Counted from the stretch's first letter, positions 49,992 to 58,029 are shown. The stretch is DNA of 64,000 nt from SFWF01 sp045638145 (GCA_045638145.1 JAZUAU010000021.1:12889-76888), one strand, 5' to 3'. The notes: a model not told the origin generated them from the sequence alone. Made by a program: numbers and translations.

Positions 49992-50076
49992 GGGAGAGTT
50001 CCCGAGTGGCCAAAGGGGACAGACTGTAAATCTGCTGCTTTCAGCTTCGGTGGTTCGAATCCACCCTCTCCCACCA
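49992..50076 (+). tRNA. tRNA-Tyr (anticodon GTA)
   Basis: The acceptor stem GGGAGAG (49992-49998) pairs with CTCTCCC (50066-50072), followed by discriminator A and an encoded CCA. The anticodon GTA lies at 50026-50028. A long variable arm (class II) and the TTCGAAT T-loop are present, as expected for bacterial tRNA-Tyr. Confidence 0.96.
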
Positions 50077-50120
50077 AACAAAAATACCACCCAAACGGGT
50101 GGTGTTTTTGTTTTGGTGGA
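50074..50120 (+). terminator. Terminator of tRNA-Tyr
   Basis: ACCACCC/GGGTGGT closes an AAAC loop and is extended by paired A- and T-rich arms. The outer arm (CACCAAA with TTTGGTG) reaches back onto the CCA end of the tRNA. Confidence 0.75.
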
Positions 50121-50126
50121 ACTAAG

Positions 50127-50305
50127 TGTTTCGCAAGCGAAACGATAAGCACCTTCGGTGTGAAGCATCCTTCGGATGTGAAGTTTGCCTACGGCACGAT
50201 GTGGCAGCGGAACACTTAACTTCACTTTGTGCGAAGCACAATATTTCACTATGGCGTAAGCCATAACTTCACGCAAGGCAAAGCCTTGCACTTCACTAAA
50301 AACTA
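50127..50305. repeat. Second palindromic repeat array with GTGAAG/CTTCAC spacers
   Basis: A run of short stem-loops: GTTTCGC-AA-GCGAAAC, CACC-TTC-GGTG, CATCC-TTC-GGATG, a degenerate central part, TTGTGC-GAA-GCACAA, TATGGC-GTAA-GCCATA and GCAAGGC-AAA-GCCTTGC. In the left half they are separated by GTGAAG and in the right half by CTTCAC, its reverse complement. The whole array is therefore itself symmetrical. It contains no gene. It shares this bounded architecture with the array at 17155. Confidence 0.75.
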
Positions 50306-50338
50306 TAGTATAATGCAAATTAAGAGGAGTGGTACAAA

Positions 50339-50692
50339 GTGTCCGAGAGCAAACTATGCGATATGTCATTAAATTTTGCGGTTGAAATTATAAACCTCGT
50401 CAAAGAACTTAAACTTAAAAAAGAAAATATAATTTCAAACCAAATCGGCAGAAGCGGCACATCTATCGGTGCAAATATACGCGAAGCACAGTATGCTCAC
50501 GGCAAAGCAGACTTTATTGCAAAACTTCAAATCGCGCTCAAAGAAGCAAACGAAACCGGATATTGGTTAGAACTGTTGTTCAAAACCAACTATATATCTG
50601 AAGAAGAATACAAAGATCTTGATTCTGCCTGTACAAGCATTCGTGTTATGCTCATTGCCTCCATCAATACCGCAAAGGAGAACACCAAGTGA
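50339..50692 (+). CDS. Four helix bundle protein (S23/IVP-like)
   Basis: A 117-residue all-helical protein of the family named after the 23S rRNA intervening-sequence protein. Its signature parts are VKELKLKKENIISNQIGRSGTSIGANIREAQ and FIAKLQIALKEANETGYWLELL. The start is GTG at 50339, after GAGGAG. The related Avd protein of diversity-generating retroelements has the same fold, but no reverse transcriptase is near. Its TGA overlaps the GTG start of the nucleotidyltransferase gene (GTGA), so the two form a coupled pair. Confidence 0.85.
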   Translation: MSESKLCDMSLNFAVEIINLVKELKLKKENIISNQIGRSGTSIGANIREAQYAHGKADFIAKLQIALKEANETGYWLELLFKTNYISEEEYKDLDSACTSIRVMLIASINTAKENTK

Positions 50693-51348
50693 TAGATATA
50701 ACAAATTGGCTACTTTCATTTCAAGGTAAGCTGCATGAAGTCTTTGATACCGGCGTATGGTTTGTTGGTTTGCAAGGGAGCTACGGACGAGGGGAAGCGA
50801 CAGAAACAAGTGACATTGATGTTGTAGTAATTCTGGATGAACTGTCTACTACGGACATTCAAACCTATAATACAATGCTGGATACTCTGCCACATAGGGA
50901 TTTAATTTGCGGTTTCCTTTCAGGTAAAAAGGAAATTATGAATTGGGAGCCGTCAGATTTGTTCCAGTTTTGCAACGATACCGCACCAATTAAGGGAAGC
51001 CTTGACGAGGTGATGGCGGTTATTGATGAAAGTGCTGTGAACAGAGCGATTAAAATCGGCGTCTGCAACATATATCACGGATGTGTTCACAATATGCTCC
51101 ACGAAAAAAGCGAGGATATTTTACGAGGCTTATATAAATCTGCTTCTTTTGTAATACAGGCAATTGTATTCAAACAAACAGGAAACTACGTCAAACAACA
51201 AAAAGAATTGCAATTTTTGGCAGCATCAAACGAAAAAGCAATTATAGATACTTTTGTATATCTTAAAAACGGTGGTAAGGTCGATTTTAACAAGATGTCC
51301 GAAAGGTTATTTGCTTGGTGCAAAGAGCAACTTGCAAACTGTGGATAA
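50689..51348 (+). CDS. Nucleotidyltransferase-domain protein
   Basis: A 219-residue protein. The N-terminal half is a pol-beta-type nucleotidyltransferase domain with GLQGSYGRGEATETSDIDVVVI (the GS...DxD motif). The C-terminal 100 residues are helical and resemble a substrate-binding or HEPN-like bundle. The start codon is GTG, overlapping the four-helix gene. Members include antitoxin MNT proteins and aminoglycoside adenylyltransferases. Here the partner is a four-helix protein instead of a separate HEPN toxin. Confidence 0.8.
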   Translation: MIDITNWLLSFQGKLHEVFDTGVWFVGLQGSYGRGEATETSDIDVVVILDELSTTDIQTYNTMLDTLPHRDLICGFLSGKKEIMNWEPSDLFQFCNDTAPIKGSLDEVMAVIDESAVNRAIKIGVCNIYHGCVHNMLHEKSEDILRGLYKSASFVIQAIVFKQTGNYVKQQKELQFLAASNEKAIIDTFVYLKNGGKVDFNKMSERLFAWCKEQLANCG

Positions 51349-51489
51349 GCACACTACTTTTGTTTACTCTTACCTCAATCCCGCTCCGTTTGGTTAGATG
51401 CGTAGCATCGGAGTCGAACCGCCGAAACCGCGATATGTTTTTCGGGAGGGCACGGAGACCCTCCCCCTACTATTGATTTCTCTCCCCTA

Positions 51490-51518
51490 TTGATAACCTC
51501 TTCGTTCTGTGCTATAAT
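51490..51518 (+). promoter_or_regulatory. Promoter of the DUF2809 gene
   Basis: TTGATA (51490-51495), a 17-bp spacer and TATAAT (51513-51518). Confidence 0.7.
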
Positions 51519-51534
51519 CCCAATGGGTGATGAT

Positions 51535-51912
51535 ATGAAAAAAGAACGACTTATCTATGCGCTTATTTTCGGCGGTGTTTTCTTTATCGAGGTGCTGATT
51601 GCCCTCTGCGTCCGAGATAACTTTATCCGTCCCTACGTCGGCGATATGCTGGTCGCGGTGCTTATCGCGGCATTTTTAAGGATAATTATACCGCGTGGGC
51701 TTCGGCTTCTCCCCCTCTACGTTTTCATCTTTTCGGCAGCGGTCGAAATCGGGCAGTATTTCGATATCGTGAAGCTTTTAGGTCTTGAGACAAACCGCAT
51801 TTTATCAATCCTTATCGGAAGAACCTTCTCCCTTGCCGATATTCTCTGCTATGCCGTCGGCTGTCTCGCATTTTTTGGAATTGACTGTCTTATTCAAAAA
51901 CAAACCTCGTGA
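51535..51912 (+). CDS. DUF2809 family membrane protein
   Basis: A 125-residue protein with four transmembrane helices. It has the DUF2809 pattern RPYVGDMLVAVLIA, FSAAVEIGQYF and SLADILCYAVGC. Its function is unknown. The ATG at 51535 follows GGGTGATGAT, and the alternative start at 51490 falls in the promoter. It ends before a CCTTCC/GGGGAGG terminator that abuts the greA-start repeat. Confidence 0.85.
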   Translation: MKKERLIYALIFGGVFFIEVLIALCVRDNFIRPYVGDMLVAVLIAAFLRIIIPRGLRLLPLYVFIFSAAVEIGQYFDIVKLLGLETNRILSILIGRTFSLADILCYAVGCLAFFGIDCLIQKQTS

Positions 51913-51937
51913 AAATCCTTCCGCCCTTCGGGGAGGT

Positions 51938-52025
51938 TTTTTATTTACAACCCTTTCCCTTTATGCTATAATTCCTTTAGGTGATATAAATGTACGATGA
52001 ACTCACACAGGCCGATATTGAAAAA
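51938..52025 (+). repeat. Left copy of the greA promoter/start direct repeat
   Basis: Positions 51938-52011 are identical (74 bp) to 52952-53025. After two mismatches a further 12 bp match. The repeat carries the complete greA promoter (TTTACA-17-TATAAT), its RBS (AGGTGAT) and the first codons. The offset is exactly 1014 bp. Confidence 0.9.
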
Positions 52026-52058
52026 CTTCTGCCCAAAATTACGGTCAGCGAAATATAA
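51990..52058 (+). pseudogene. Truncated greA start (22-codon fragment)
   Basis: The ATG at 51990 opens the peptide MYDELTQADIEKLLPKITVS..., ended by TAA at 52056. The first 12 residues equal GreA apart from Val8 to Ala; the rest is unrelated. It is followed four bases later by a terminator, so it gives a short RNA of roughly 110 nt. It may be a remnant or a deliberate decoy transcript. Confidence 0.75.
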
Positions 52059-52061
52059 AAG

Positions 52062-52092
52062 AAACCCGATCTTTAAAAAGTTCGGGTTTTTT
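52062..52092 (+). terminator. Terminator after the greA fragment
   Basis: AAACCCGA (52062-52069) pairs with TCGGGTTT (52082-52089), followed by TTT. Confidence 0.8.
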
Positions 52093-52093
52093 A

Positions 52094-52309
52094 TCATTTT
52101 GGATATCTTTCTTTTATTTCAGTCTCTCCGAGAAGGTAATCGATACTGACATTATAAAAACGGGAAAGTTTTATTAGGACTGCTGTCGGTATATCATTTT
52201 CTCCGGTCTCATACTTCGAGTAACCCGTCTGGCTCATGCCAAGAATTCTTGCAACCTTTGTTTGGTTAAGATCCGCATCCTCTCTTAAATCGCGAATTCG
52301 CTTATACAC
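52094..52309 (-). CDS. XRE-family repressor-like HTH protein
   Basis: A 71-residue single-domain Cro/C1 HTH protein: IRDLREDADLNQTKVARILGMSQTGYSKYETGE followed by LIKLSRFYNVSIDYLLGE. The start is GTG at 52309, after GGGGGAG. It is divergent from the lipoprotein gene; the interval contains two CTGTTTCAGG palindromes, likely its own operators. Confidence 0.9.
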   Translation of the reverse strand: MYKRIRDLREDADLNQTKVARILGMSQTGYSKYETGENDIPTAVLIKLSRFYNVSIDYLLGETEIKERYPK

Positions 52310-52355
52310 AATATCTCCCCCTTTGAATTTATTGACAAAACTATTATATTTTAAT

Positions 52356-52397
52356 CTGTTTCAGGGTATTGACATTTAACCTGTTTCAGGTTATAAT
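52356..52397 (+). promoter_or_regulatory. Lipoprotein promoter with two CTGTTTCAGG operators
   Basis: The -35 TTGACA (52369-52374), a 17-bp spacer and TATAAT (52392-52397). The palindrome CCTGTTTCAGG (52380-52390) fills the spacer. A second copy, CTGTTTCAGG (52356-52365), lies just upstream; the centres are 25 bp apart. On the minus strand the upstream copy sits just upstream of a TATAAT for the XRE gene. This is a classical layout for an autoregulated divergent switch. Confidence 0.75.
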
Positions 52398-52419
52398 GTG
52401 AAAAAAAGGAGGAATTTAT

Positions 52420-52671
52420 ATGAAAAAACAATTACTTTGTATCGCTATCTTCTTATTATGTGTTTGTTTAGTAGGATGTTCGGGAACTTCCGGAAAAAAT
52501 GTTACCGGAATTACTACAACAAATAATATGGCTTTGTTTGAGCCAAAATGCCCCGAATGTAACCATGTTGGTTTAACTAAATCCGTAAATATTTCTGATG
52601 GCGAAGAGTATGAAAGCTACCATATATGCGAAAAATGCGGCCATTTTTTTGAAATATCTGTAAAAAGGTAG
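52420..52671 (+). CDS. Small lipoprotein with a zinc-ribbon-like Cys pattern
   Basis: An 83-residue protein. The signal peptide MKKQLLCIAIFLLCVCLVGC ends in a lipobox (LVGC). The mature part has CPEC and CEKCGH pairs, likely a zinc ribbon outside the membrane. Its RBS is AAAGGAGG. It is followed 10 bp later by a small membrane protein gene; both probably form one operon controlled by the XRE repressor. Confidence 0.8.
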   Translation: MKKQLLCIAIFLLCVCLVGCSGTSGKNVTGITTTNNMALFEPKCPECNHVGLTKSVNISDGEEYESYHICEKCGHFFEISVKR

Positions 52672-52681
52672 GTAATTTCAT

Positions 52682-52894
52682 TTGAGCAATAACACTAAAT
52701 CTATTTTAATGTCAATTGCCTATATTATGTTTGCTATAGGCATCGTTTTGCTCTTTGTTGACATATTTGATGACTCATTCAGCGATGCCTCGGTGACACG
52801 AACTAAAATTTTTTCAGTTCTTATGCTCGGCGCAACTATCCTAGGCGGAATAGCAAAAATTTCTTCTAACAACAACGACAATAAATCTGAATAA
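52682..52894 (+). CDS. Small membrane protein of unknown function
   Basis: A 70-residue protein with two hydrophobic helices (about residues 8-26 and 43-60) and a polar Asn/Asp-rich C-terminus. The start is TTG at 52682, with AGGTAGG upstream. It shows no similarity I recognise. It is the second gene of the module between the two greA-start repeats. Confidence 0.65.
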   Translation: MSNNTKSILMSIAYIMFAIGIVLLFVDIFDDSFSDASVTRTKIFSVLMLGATILGGIAKISSNNNDNKSE

Positions 52895-52926
52895 CCTATC
52901 TAAAAAATTTTGCATGGCATAAAGAG

Positions 52927-52956
52927 CACCCACTCGAAACTGAGTGGGTGATTTTT
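52927..52956 (+). terminator. Terminator of the small operon before greA
   Basis: CACCCACTC (52927-52935) pairs with GAGTGGGTG (52942-52950), then ATTTTTA. It runs directly into the right copy of the greA repeat. Confidence 0.85.
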
Positions 52957-53039
52957 ATTTACAACCCTTTCCCTTTATGCTATAATTCCTTTAGGTGATA
53001 TAAATGTACGATGAACTCACACAGGTTGATATTGAAAAA
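52952..53039 (+). repeat. Right copy of the greA promoter/start direct repeat
   Basis: This copy is the functional one. It holds TTTACA-17-TATAAT, AGGTGAT and the greA ATG at 53004. It is identical over 74 bp to 51938-52011. Confidence 0.9.
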
Positions 53040-53507
53040 ATGAAAGAGGAGCTCGAATATCGCATTACGGTTGTTCGACCTGAAATACTCGAGGATGTTA
53101 AACTGGCACGAAGCCATGGCGACCTTTCGGAAAATGCCGAATACCACGCTGCAAAGCGTGAGCGTGGCAGAAACGAGAGCCGCATCCGCTACCTCCGCAA
53201 TATGATAAAAACGGCTAGGGTAATAGACGTGCGCCCGGTAGATGGCAAGGTAGGACTTTTCGACACGGTAACCTATTTTGTAGAAGAGGATGACTGCGAG
53301 GAGCAGGTGCGAATTGTAACCACCCTCCGCCGAGACCCATTCCAGAACATTATCAGCAAGGAATCTCCCCTCGGCAGCGCCCTTATGGGTCGTGCCGTAG
53401 GCGACCGCGTGGAGGTTGCGACCGACAGCGGATATAAATATTTCATTGTCATTCGCAAAATTGAAAAGGGCGAGGATGATTCCTCACTCGAAATCCGAAA
53501 ATTCTGA
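53004..53507 (+). CDS. greA: Transcription elongation factor GreA
   Basis: A 167-residue GreA. An N-terminal coiled coil has HGDLSENAEYHAAKRERGRNESRI (the conserved DLSEN tip with the acidic residues). The C-terminal FKBP-like domain has SPLGSALMGRAVGDRVEV. It rescues backtracked RNA polymerase by stimulating cleavage of the nascent RNA. It lies 9 bp upstream of a large ABC transporter gene, so the two may be co-transcribed. Confidence 0.96.
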   Translation: MYDELTQVDIEKMKEELEYRITVVRPEILEDVKLARSHGDLSENAEYHAAKRERGRNESRIRYLRNMIKTARVIDVRPVDGKVGLFDTVTYFVEEDDCEEQVRIVTTLRRDPFQNIISKESPLGSALMGRAVGDRVEVATDSGYKYFIVIRKIEKGEDDSSLEIRKF

Positions 53508-53516
53508 GGTGATTTT

Positions 53517-56471
53517 ATGTTAGAGGTAAAAAATCTTAAGAAAATCTACAAAACCAAAAAGGGCGCAACCGTTCATGCACTTGACGGGGTTTCGCTTCAG
53601 TTTCCCGACAGGGGAATGATTTTCCTTCTCGGTAAATCGGGAAGTGGTAAGTCTACCCTGCTTAACGTCTGCGGCGGTCTTGACTCCCCTACCGAGGGCG
53701 AAATAATCGTTAAAGGAAAAAGCAGTAAGGACTTTTCCCAGAGCGATTTTGACAGCTACCGAAACACCTATATCGGTTTTATTTTTCAGGAATATAACAT
53801 TCTTAACGAATTTACCGTAGAGGACAATATCGCCCTTGCGCTTGAGCTTCAGGGAAAGCCCAAGGATAAAAAGGCAATTAATGCCCTGCTTGAGGAGGTT
53901 GACCTCGCAGGCTATGCAAAGCGCAAGCCGAACACCCTCTCGGGAGGACAGAAACAGAGAATTGCTATTGCACGCGCCCTTGTCAAATCGCCCGAAATAA
54001 TTATGGCGGATGAGCCGACAGGTGCGCTCGACTCAAACACCGGTAAGCAGGTGCTCGAAACCCTTAAAAAGCTATCCGAGACAAAGCTTGTAATCGTTGT
54101 TTCCCACGACCGTGATTTTGCCGAGCAGTACGGTGACAGAATTATTGAACTGAAAGATGGCAAGGTTATTTCCGATGTATCGAAAACCGAGCAGGGCACC
54201 CAAAAGCTCTCGGATAACATAAGCTCGGTCGGCGATGTGCTCTGTATTAAAAACGGAGCCGAGCTCAGTGACTCTGACTTTGAAAAAATCAAGGGCTTTT
54301 TAAAGAAGAGTAATAAGGATATCCTCATCGCAAGCGATGAAAATGATATCAAGAGTTTTAAAAAGGTTAACCGCATTAACGACGAGGGCGGCAAAGAGGT
54401 GTTTGCCGCAACTGCCGAAAATGCAGTGCCAGAGAAGAGCTACACTAAGGAGGAGAGCCGCTTCATCCGCTCTAAGCTTCCCCTCCGCCACGCCTTTAAG
54501 ATTGGTGTTTCAGGTCTGAGACTAAAGCCCTTCCGCCTTTTCTTCACTATTCTGCTTTGCACCGTTGCCTTCGTGCTTTTCGGACTGCTTTCAACCCTCA
54601 ATTTCTATAAGAGCGAGGCAACCTTTAAGCAGACCCTTATTGATTCTCAGGATGATGTGCTTCAGCTTTCAAAATCCTATGAGGCTGAGGTAACCTGGTA
54701 TTCCTACGGTGCCAAGGAGCATTCCTATGAAATATTCTATGAAACAAAGTTTACCGAGGAAGAGCTCGAAAAAATAAAGAATGAGCTTGACCCCGATGCC
54801 TTCGGCGGTGTGAGAAGCTATTTTAATTTCCAGATTCGTCAGGCAGATTCACAGTATTGGGTAAACAGCATCAGTGCCTTTGCATATCTGCCCGAAAGCT
54901 CCAACCTCCGCGGCAAAATCGAGGGCAGCTACCCCACTCAGAATAATGAGCTTGTAATTTCCTCTTATTTTGCAGAGCTTCTCAAAAACTGCAAGCCTGT
55001 TGATGAGAGCGGAAGCGCAATCGAGGTAAATAATATAAACGAACTTATTGGCAAGAATGTGTCTGTAAACGGCACACGCTATAAGATTGTCGGTATTATC
55101 GACAGCGGAATGATACCCGCAGAATATGAGCAGGTAAAGGAAGCCGGCTTTAACGACTACTCCCTTATCAACGATTATCAGACCTTCTTAAATTCGGGTC
55201 TTCATCTCATCGTTTTCACTACCCCCGACCGACTCCAAAAGGTTGCCGATGAGCAGGGTATGATGTATGATAAAGCCGAAAACTACACAAGTATTTCTTC
55301 TGCCTTTAAGATTGGCGGAGAGTTTAATCTTGAACAGTATTCAAATGCAAAATATGCATCGGTAAAGAAGCTTTCCGAAAAGACAAAGCTCTACCCCATA
55401 AACGGTGATGCCGCTATCTCGGACGGCGAGGTTATTCTCCCGACAAATGTTTTTGCAAGCAATATTGCCAATGTTTACAGAAGACTTGCCGATGACGCTC
55501 ATAACTCAGGCAACTATACGAAGGGTGAGCGTTACAGTGAGCTTTCTCAAATGGCAGATATTCTTTACATGGGCGGAGAATACTTCTATGAGGATAAGGA
55601 AAATGAGCCTGTTTTCGACGAGCTTAGCGATAGCGAATACGATGAGCTTCTTACAAACCTCATTTCTGCCATAAAGCAGGACAGAACCGACCTCACCTTC
55701 GGTTTGCAGCTCTTTGACGATATGAATCAGGCCTTCCTCGGCGAGCTTGAAAGCTTTAGCGTTGCGGCGCTTTATAAGCAGACCGGAGACAACCGAAACG
55801 GCTTTGTCTATCTCTCTGACAGCACCTTTGAAAGACTCTGGAATCAGCAGAAGGGCTCTCTTTCGGGATACAGTGATATCGTTACAAAATATGTTGAAAA
55901 CCCCGACGCTCTCTATTCGGTAATTTATCTGCCCGGCAAGGTTGAGAATGATAAGGTTGATAAATATTGGGAGGTTTATAAGACCGAAGAGGCAGGCGAG
56001 GACGGCAGCCGAGTTACCCTTGGCGGCGGCTTTGTAAACAACCTTAAAATGGTTGACTCTCTTGTAAAAGAGCTGTCAAAGGTATTCCTCTATGTTGGTA
56101 TTGTGCTTGCAATATTTGCGGCGCTCCTCCTCTCAAACTTCATCTCGGTTTCTATCTCACACAAAAAGCGCGAGATTGGTATTCTTCGTGCAGTAGGTGC
56201 AAGAAGCTTCGATGTATTTAAGATTTTCTTCTCGGAATCCTTCGTTATCGCCTTCATCTGCATAATCTTCTCTTCCCTCGCAACCTCGGCTATATGCGGA
56301 TATATTAACTCAGAGCTCGGAAAGCAAATCGGCGCTTCCCTCTTTGTATTCGGCCCCTTGTCCCTCGCGGTGCTTGTAGGCGTTGCCTTTATCACTACCG
56401 TTGTGGCAACCTTCCTCCCCGTTTACAATGCGGCAAAGAAAAAGCCGGTTGACTCTATCCGCTCACTTTAA
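53517..56471 (+). CDS. ABC transporter with fused ATPase and FtsX-like permease
   Basis: A 984-residue fusion. An N-terminal MacB-type ATPase (residues 1-225) has GKSGSGKST, LSGGQKQRIAIARALV, IIMADEPTGALD and VVSHD. A linker and transmembrane segment (about 340-365) follow, then a large extracytoplasmic domain (about 370-855) and a C-terminal FtsX-like permease with three helices (SNFISVSISHKKREIGILRAVGARSFDVF). It resembles MacB/BceB-type exporters for peptides or lipoproteins. There is no two-component system next to it. It is the likely partner gene of greA by proximity only. Confidence 0.9.
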   Translation: MLEVKNLKKIYKTKKGATVHALDGVSLQFPDRGMIFLLGKSGSGKSTLLNVCGGLDSPTEGEIIVKGKSSKDFSQSDFDSYRNTYIGFIFQEYNILNEFTVEDNIALALELQGKPKDKKAINALLEEVDLAGYAKRKPNTLSGGQKQRIAIARALVKSPEIIMADEPTGALDSNTGKQVLETLKKLSETKLVIVVSHDRDFAEQYGDRIIELKDGKVISDVSKTEQGTQKLSDNISSVGDVLCIKNGAELSDSDFEKIKGFLKKSNKDILIASDENDIKSFKKVNRINDEGGKEVFAATAENAVPEKSYTKEESRFIRSKLPLRHAFKIGVSGLRLKPFRLFFTILLCTVAFVLFGLLSTLNFYKSEATFKQTLIDSQDDVLQLSKSYEAEVTWYSYGAKEHSYEIFYETKFTEEELEKIKNELDPDAFGGVRSYFNFQIRQADSQYWVNSISAFAYLPESSNLRGKIEGSYPTQNNELVISSYFAELLKNCKPVDESGSAIEVNNINELIGKNVSVNGTRYKIVGIIDSGMIPAEYEQVKEAGFNDYSLINDYQTFLNSGLHLIVFTTPDRLQKVADEQGMMYDKAENYTSISSAFKIGGEFNLEQYSNAKYASVKKLSEKTKLYPINGDAAISDGEVILPTNVFASNIANVYRRLADDAHNSGNYTKGERYSELSQMADILYMGGEYFYEDKENEPVFDELSDSEYDELLTNLISAIKQDRTDLTFGLQLFDDMNQAFLGELESFSVAALYKQTGDNRNGFVYLSDSTFERLWNQQKGSLSGYSDIVTKYVENPDALYSVIYLPGKVENDKVDKYWEVYKTEEAGEDGSRVTLGGGFVNNLKMVDSLVKELSKVFLYVGIVLAIFAALLLSNFISVSISHKKREIGILRAVGARSFDVFKIFFSESFVIAFICIIFSSLATSAICGYINSELGKQIGASLFVFGPLSLAVLVGVAFITTVVATFLPVYNAAKKKPVDSIRSL

Positions 56472-56480
56472 TTTATTTGA

Positions 56481-56509
56481 CCCGATGCTGATTTAGCATC
56501 GGGTCTTTT
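56481..56509 (+). terminator. Terminator of the ABC transporter gene
   Basis: CCCGATGCT, loop GATTT, AGCATCGGG, then TCTTTTA. Confidence 0.88.
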
Positions 56510-56510
56510 A

Positions 56511-56539
56511 TTGACTATGCAGCATTTTTAGGTTATACT
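56511..56539 (+). promoter_or_regulatory. Promoter of the AGCS symporter gene
   Basis: TTGACT (56511-56516), a 17-bp spacer and TATACT (56534-56539). Confidence 0.75.
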
Positions 56540-56568
56540 TTTTATAGATAAAAAAAGTGGAGGCCGTT

Positions 56569-57972
56569 ATGGAGCTTTTAAACAACATTATAAATTCGGC
56601 AAACAACCTTTTATACAGCTATTTGCTAATCATTATACTTATCGCGGGCGGACTTTATTTTTCCTTTCGCACCAACTTCGTTCAGTTCCGGCTTTTTGGC
56701 GAGCAGCTTCGCTCGGTAACCGAAAAAACGGGCAATAATAAGGTATCCTCCTTTCAAGCGCTTATGGTATCGACCGCATCCCGTGTCGGTACAGGAAATA
56801 TTATTGGTGTATCGGCGGCTATTTGTATCGGCGGCTCCGGCTCGGTTTTCTGGATGTGGGTTATCGCACTTCTCGGTGCCGCTTCGGCATTTGTCGAGAG
56901 CACACTCGCCCAGATTTACAAAAGAAAAGGCCCAGACGGCTGTTACGGTGGCCCCGCATATTACATTGAGGGAGCCCTCCATAACCGCCCTCTCGCCATT
57001 ATTTTTTCAGTGCTTCTCGTAATAACCTATGGTGTTGGCTTTAATATGCTCGCATCATATAATTTGCAGTCTACCTTCTCGGGATATAGCTTTTATAACG
57101 AGAGCATTACCCCTTGGATAATCGGCGGTATCGTTGCCGCGCTTGCTGCTTTTTGTCTCTTTGGCGGCGGTAAGCGAATTATTAAGGCGACCTCTCTCAT
57201 CGTTCCCTTAATGGGCGTTGCTTATATTCTTGTTGCACTTGTTATTATGGTGCTGAACGCAAAGCTTCTGCCCGAAGTTTTAAGCCGAATTTTCGCCGAA
57301 GCCTTCGATATAACCGCTATTTTCGGTGGCTTTGCAGGCTCCTGTGTTATGCAGGGTATTAAACGCGGACTCTTTTCAAATGAGGCAGGTGTCGGCTCGG
57401 CACCCAACGCTTCGGCATCTGCCGAGGTTTCTCACCCTGTAAAACAGGGTCTTGTACAGGTTCTCTCGGTATTTATTGATACTATCCTTGTCTGCTCCGC
57501 AACCGCCTTTATGTGCCTCTGCTCGGGAATCGAGCCCTCAAAAGCACTCGAGGGTGCGCCCTATGTTCAGGCAGCAATGAGCAAAACTCTCGGTGTGGCA
57601 GGTCCGATATTCATAACCGTCGCTATGGTGCTTTTCGCCTTTACAACCCTGCTTGGAAACCTCTTCTATGTTGACAAGAGCTTCTTCCACATTAAGGGAG
57701 CGAAGCCCTCCAAAGCCTTTATGACAGTATATTATATCATCGCTTCCCTGCTCATTTTCCTCGGAGCGGGGCTCGACAGTGGTCTTCTTTGGGGAATTGC
57801 CGATGTTACAATGGGACTTATGACCCTTGTCAATATGCCGGTTATTATAATTCTCGGAAAATACGCTATGAGAGCGCTCGACGACTATACCAAGCAACGC
57901 AAAGAGAAAAAGGACCCCGTATTTAAAGCCGAGGATATAAGTCTGCCTCATAAAACCGATTTTTGGAACTAA
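56569..57972 (+). CDS. Sodium:alanine/glycine symporter (AGCS family)
   Basis: A 467-residue membrane protein with about 11 helices. It carries the AGCS motifs SRVGTGNIIGVSAAI, FVESTLAQIYK, GGPAYYIEGAL and GLFSNEAGVGSAPNASASAEVSHPVKQGL. It imports alanine, glycine or serine with sodium. The ATG at 56569 has GTGGAGG upstream; the 56557 GTG start would put the RBS inside the gene. Confidence 0.93.
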   Translation: MELLNNIINSANNLLYSYLLIIILIAGGLYFSFRTNFVQFRLFGEQLRSVTEKTGNNKVSSFQALMVSTASRVGTGNIIGVSAAICIGGSGSVFWMWVIALLGAASAFVESTLAQIYKRKGPDGCYGGPAYYIEGALHNRPLAIIFSVLLVITYGVGFNMLASYNLQSTFSGYSFYNESITPWIIGGIVAALAAFCLFGGGKRIIKATSLIVPLMGVAYILVALVIMVLNAKLLPEVLSRIFAEAFDITAIFGGFAGSCVMQGIKRGLFSNEAGVGSAPNASASAEVSHPVKQGLVQVLSVFIDTILVCSATAFMCLCSGIEPSKALEGAPYVQAAMSKTLGVAGPIFITVAMVLFAFTTLLGNLFYVDKSFFHIKGAKPSKAFMTVYYIIASLLIFLGAGLDSGLLWGIADVTMGLMTLVNMPVIIILGKYAMRALDDYTKQRKEKKDPVFKAEDISLPHKTDFWN

Positions 57973-57978
57973 AAATGT

Positions 57979-58008
57979 GCCGACCGATATTCTCGGTCGG
58001 CATTTCTT
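57979..58008 (+). terminator. Terminator of the AGCS gene
   Basis: GCCGACCG (57979-57986) pairs with CGGTCGGC (57994-58001), followed by ATTTCTTT. Confidence 0.8.
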
Positions 58009-58029
58009 TGTCGTTTTTTGTAATTTTGA

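Noticed and set aside
50339..50692. Avd accessory protein of a diversity-generating retroelement
   Set aside because: The fold is similar, but no reverse transcriptase or template/variable repeat is present nearby.
51370..51460. tRNA fragment on the minus strand (T-arm-like GGTTCGACTCC)
   Set aside because: The T-arm-like loop lacks a matching stem and no acceptor or anticodon arm could be built around it.
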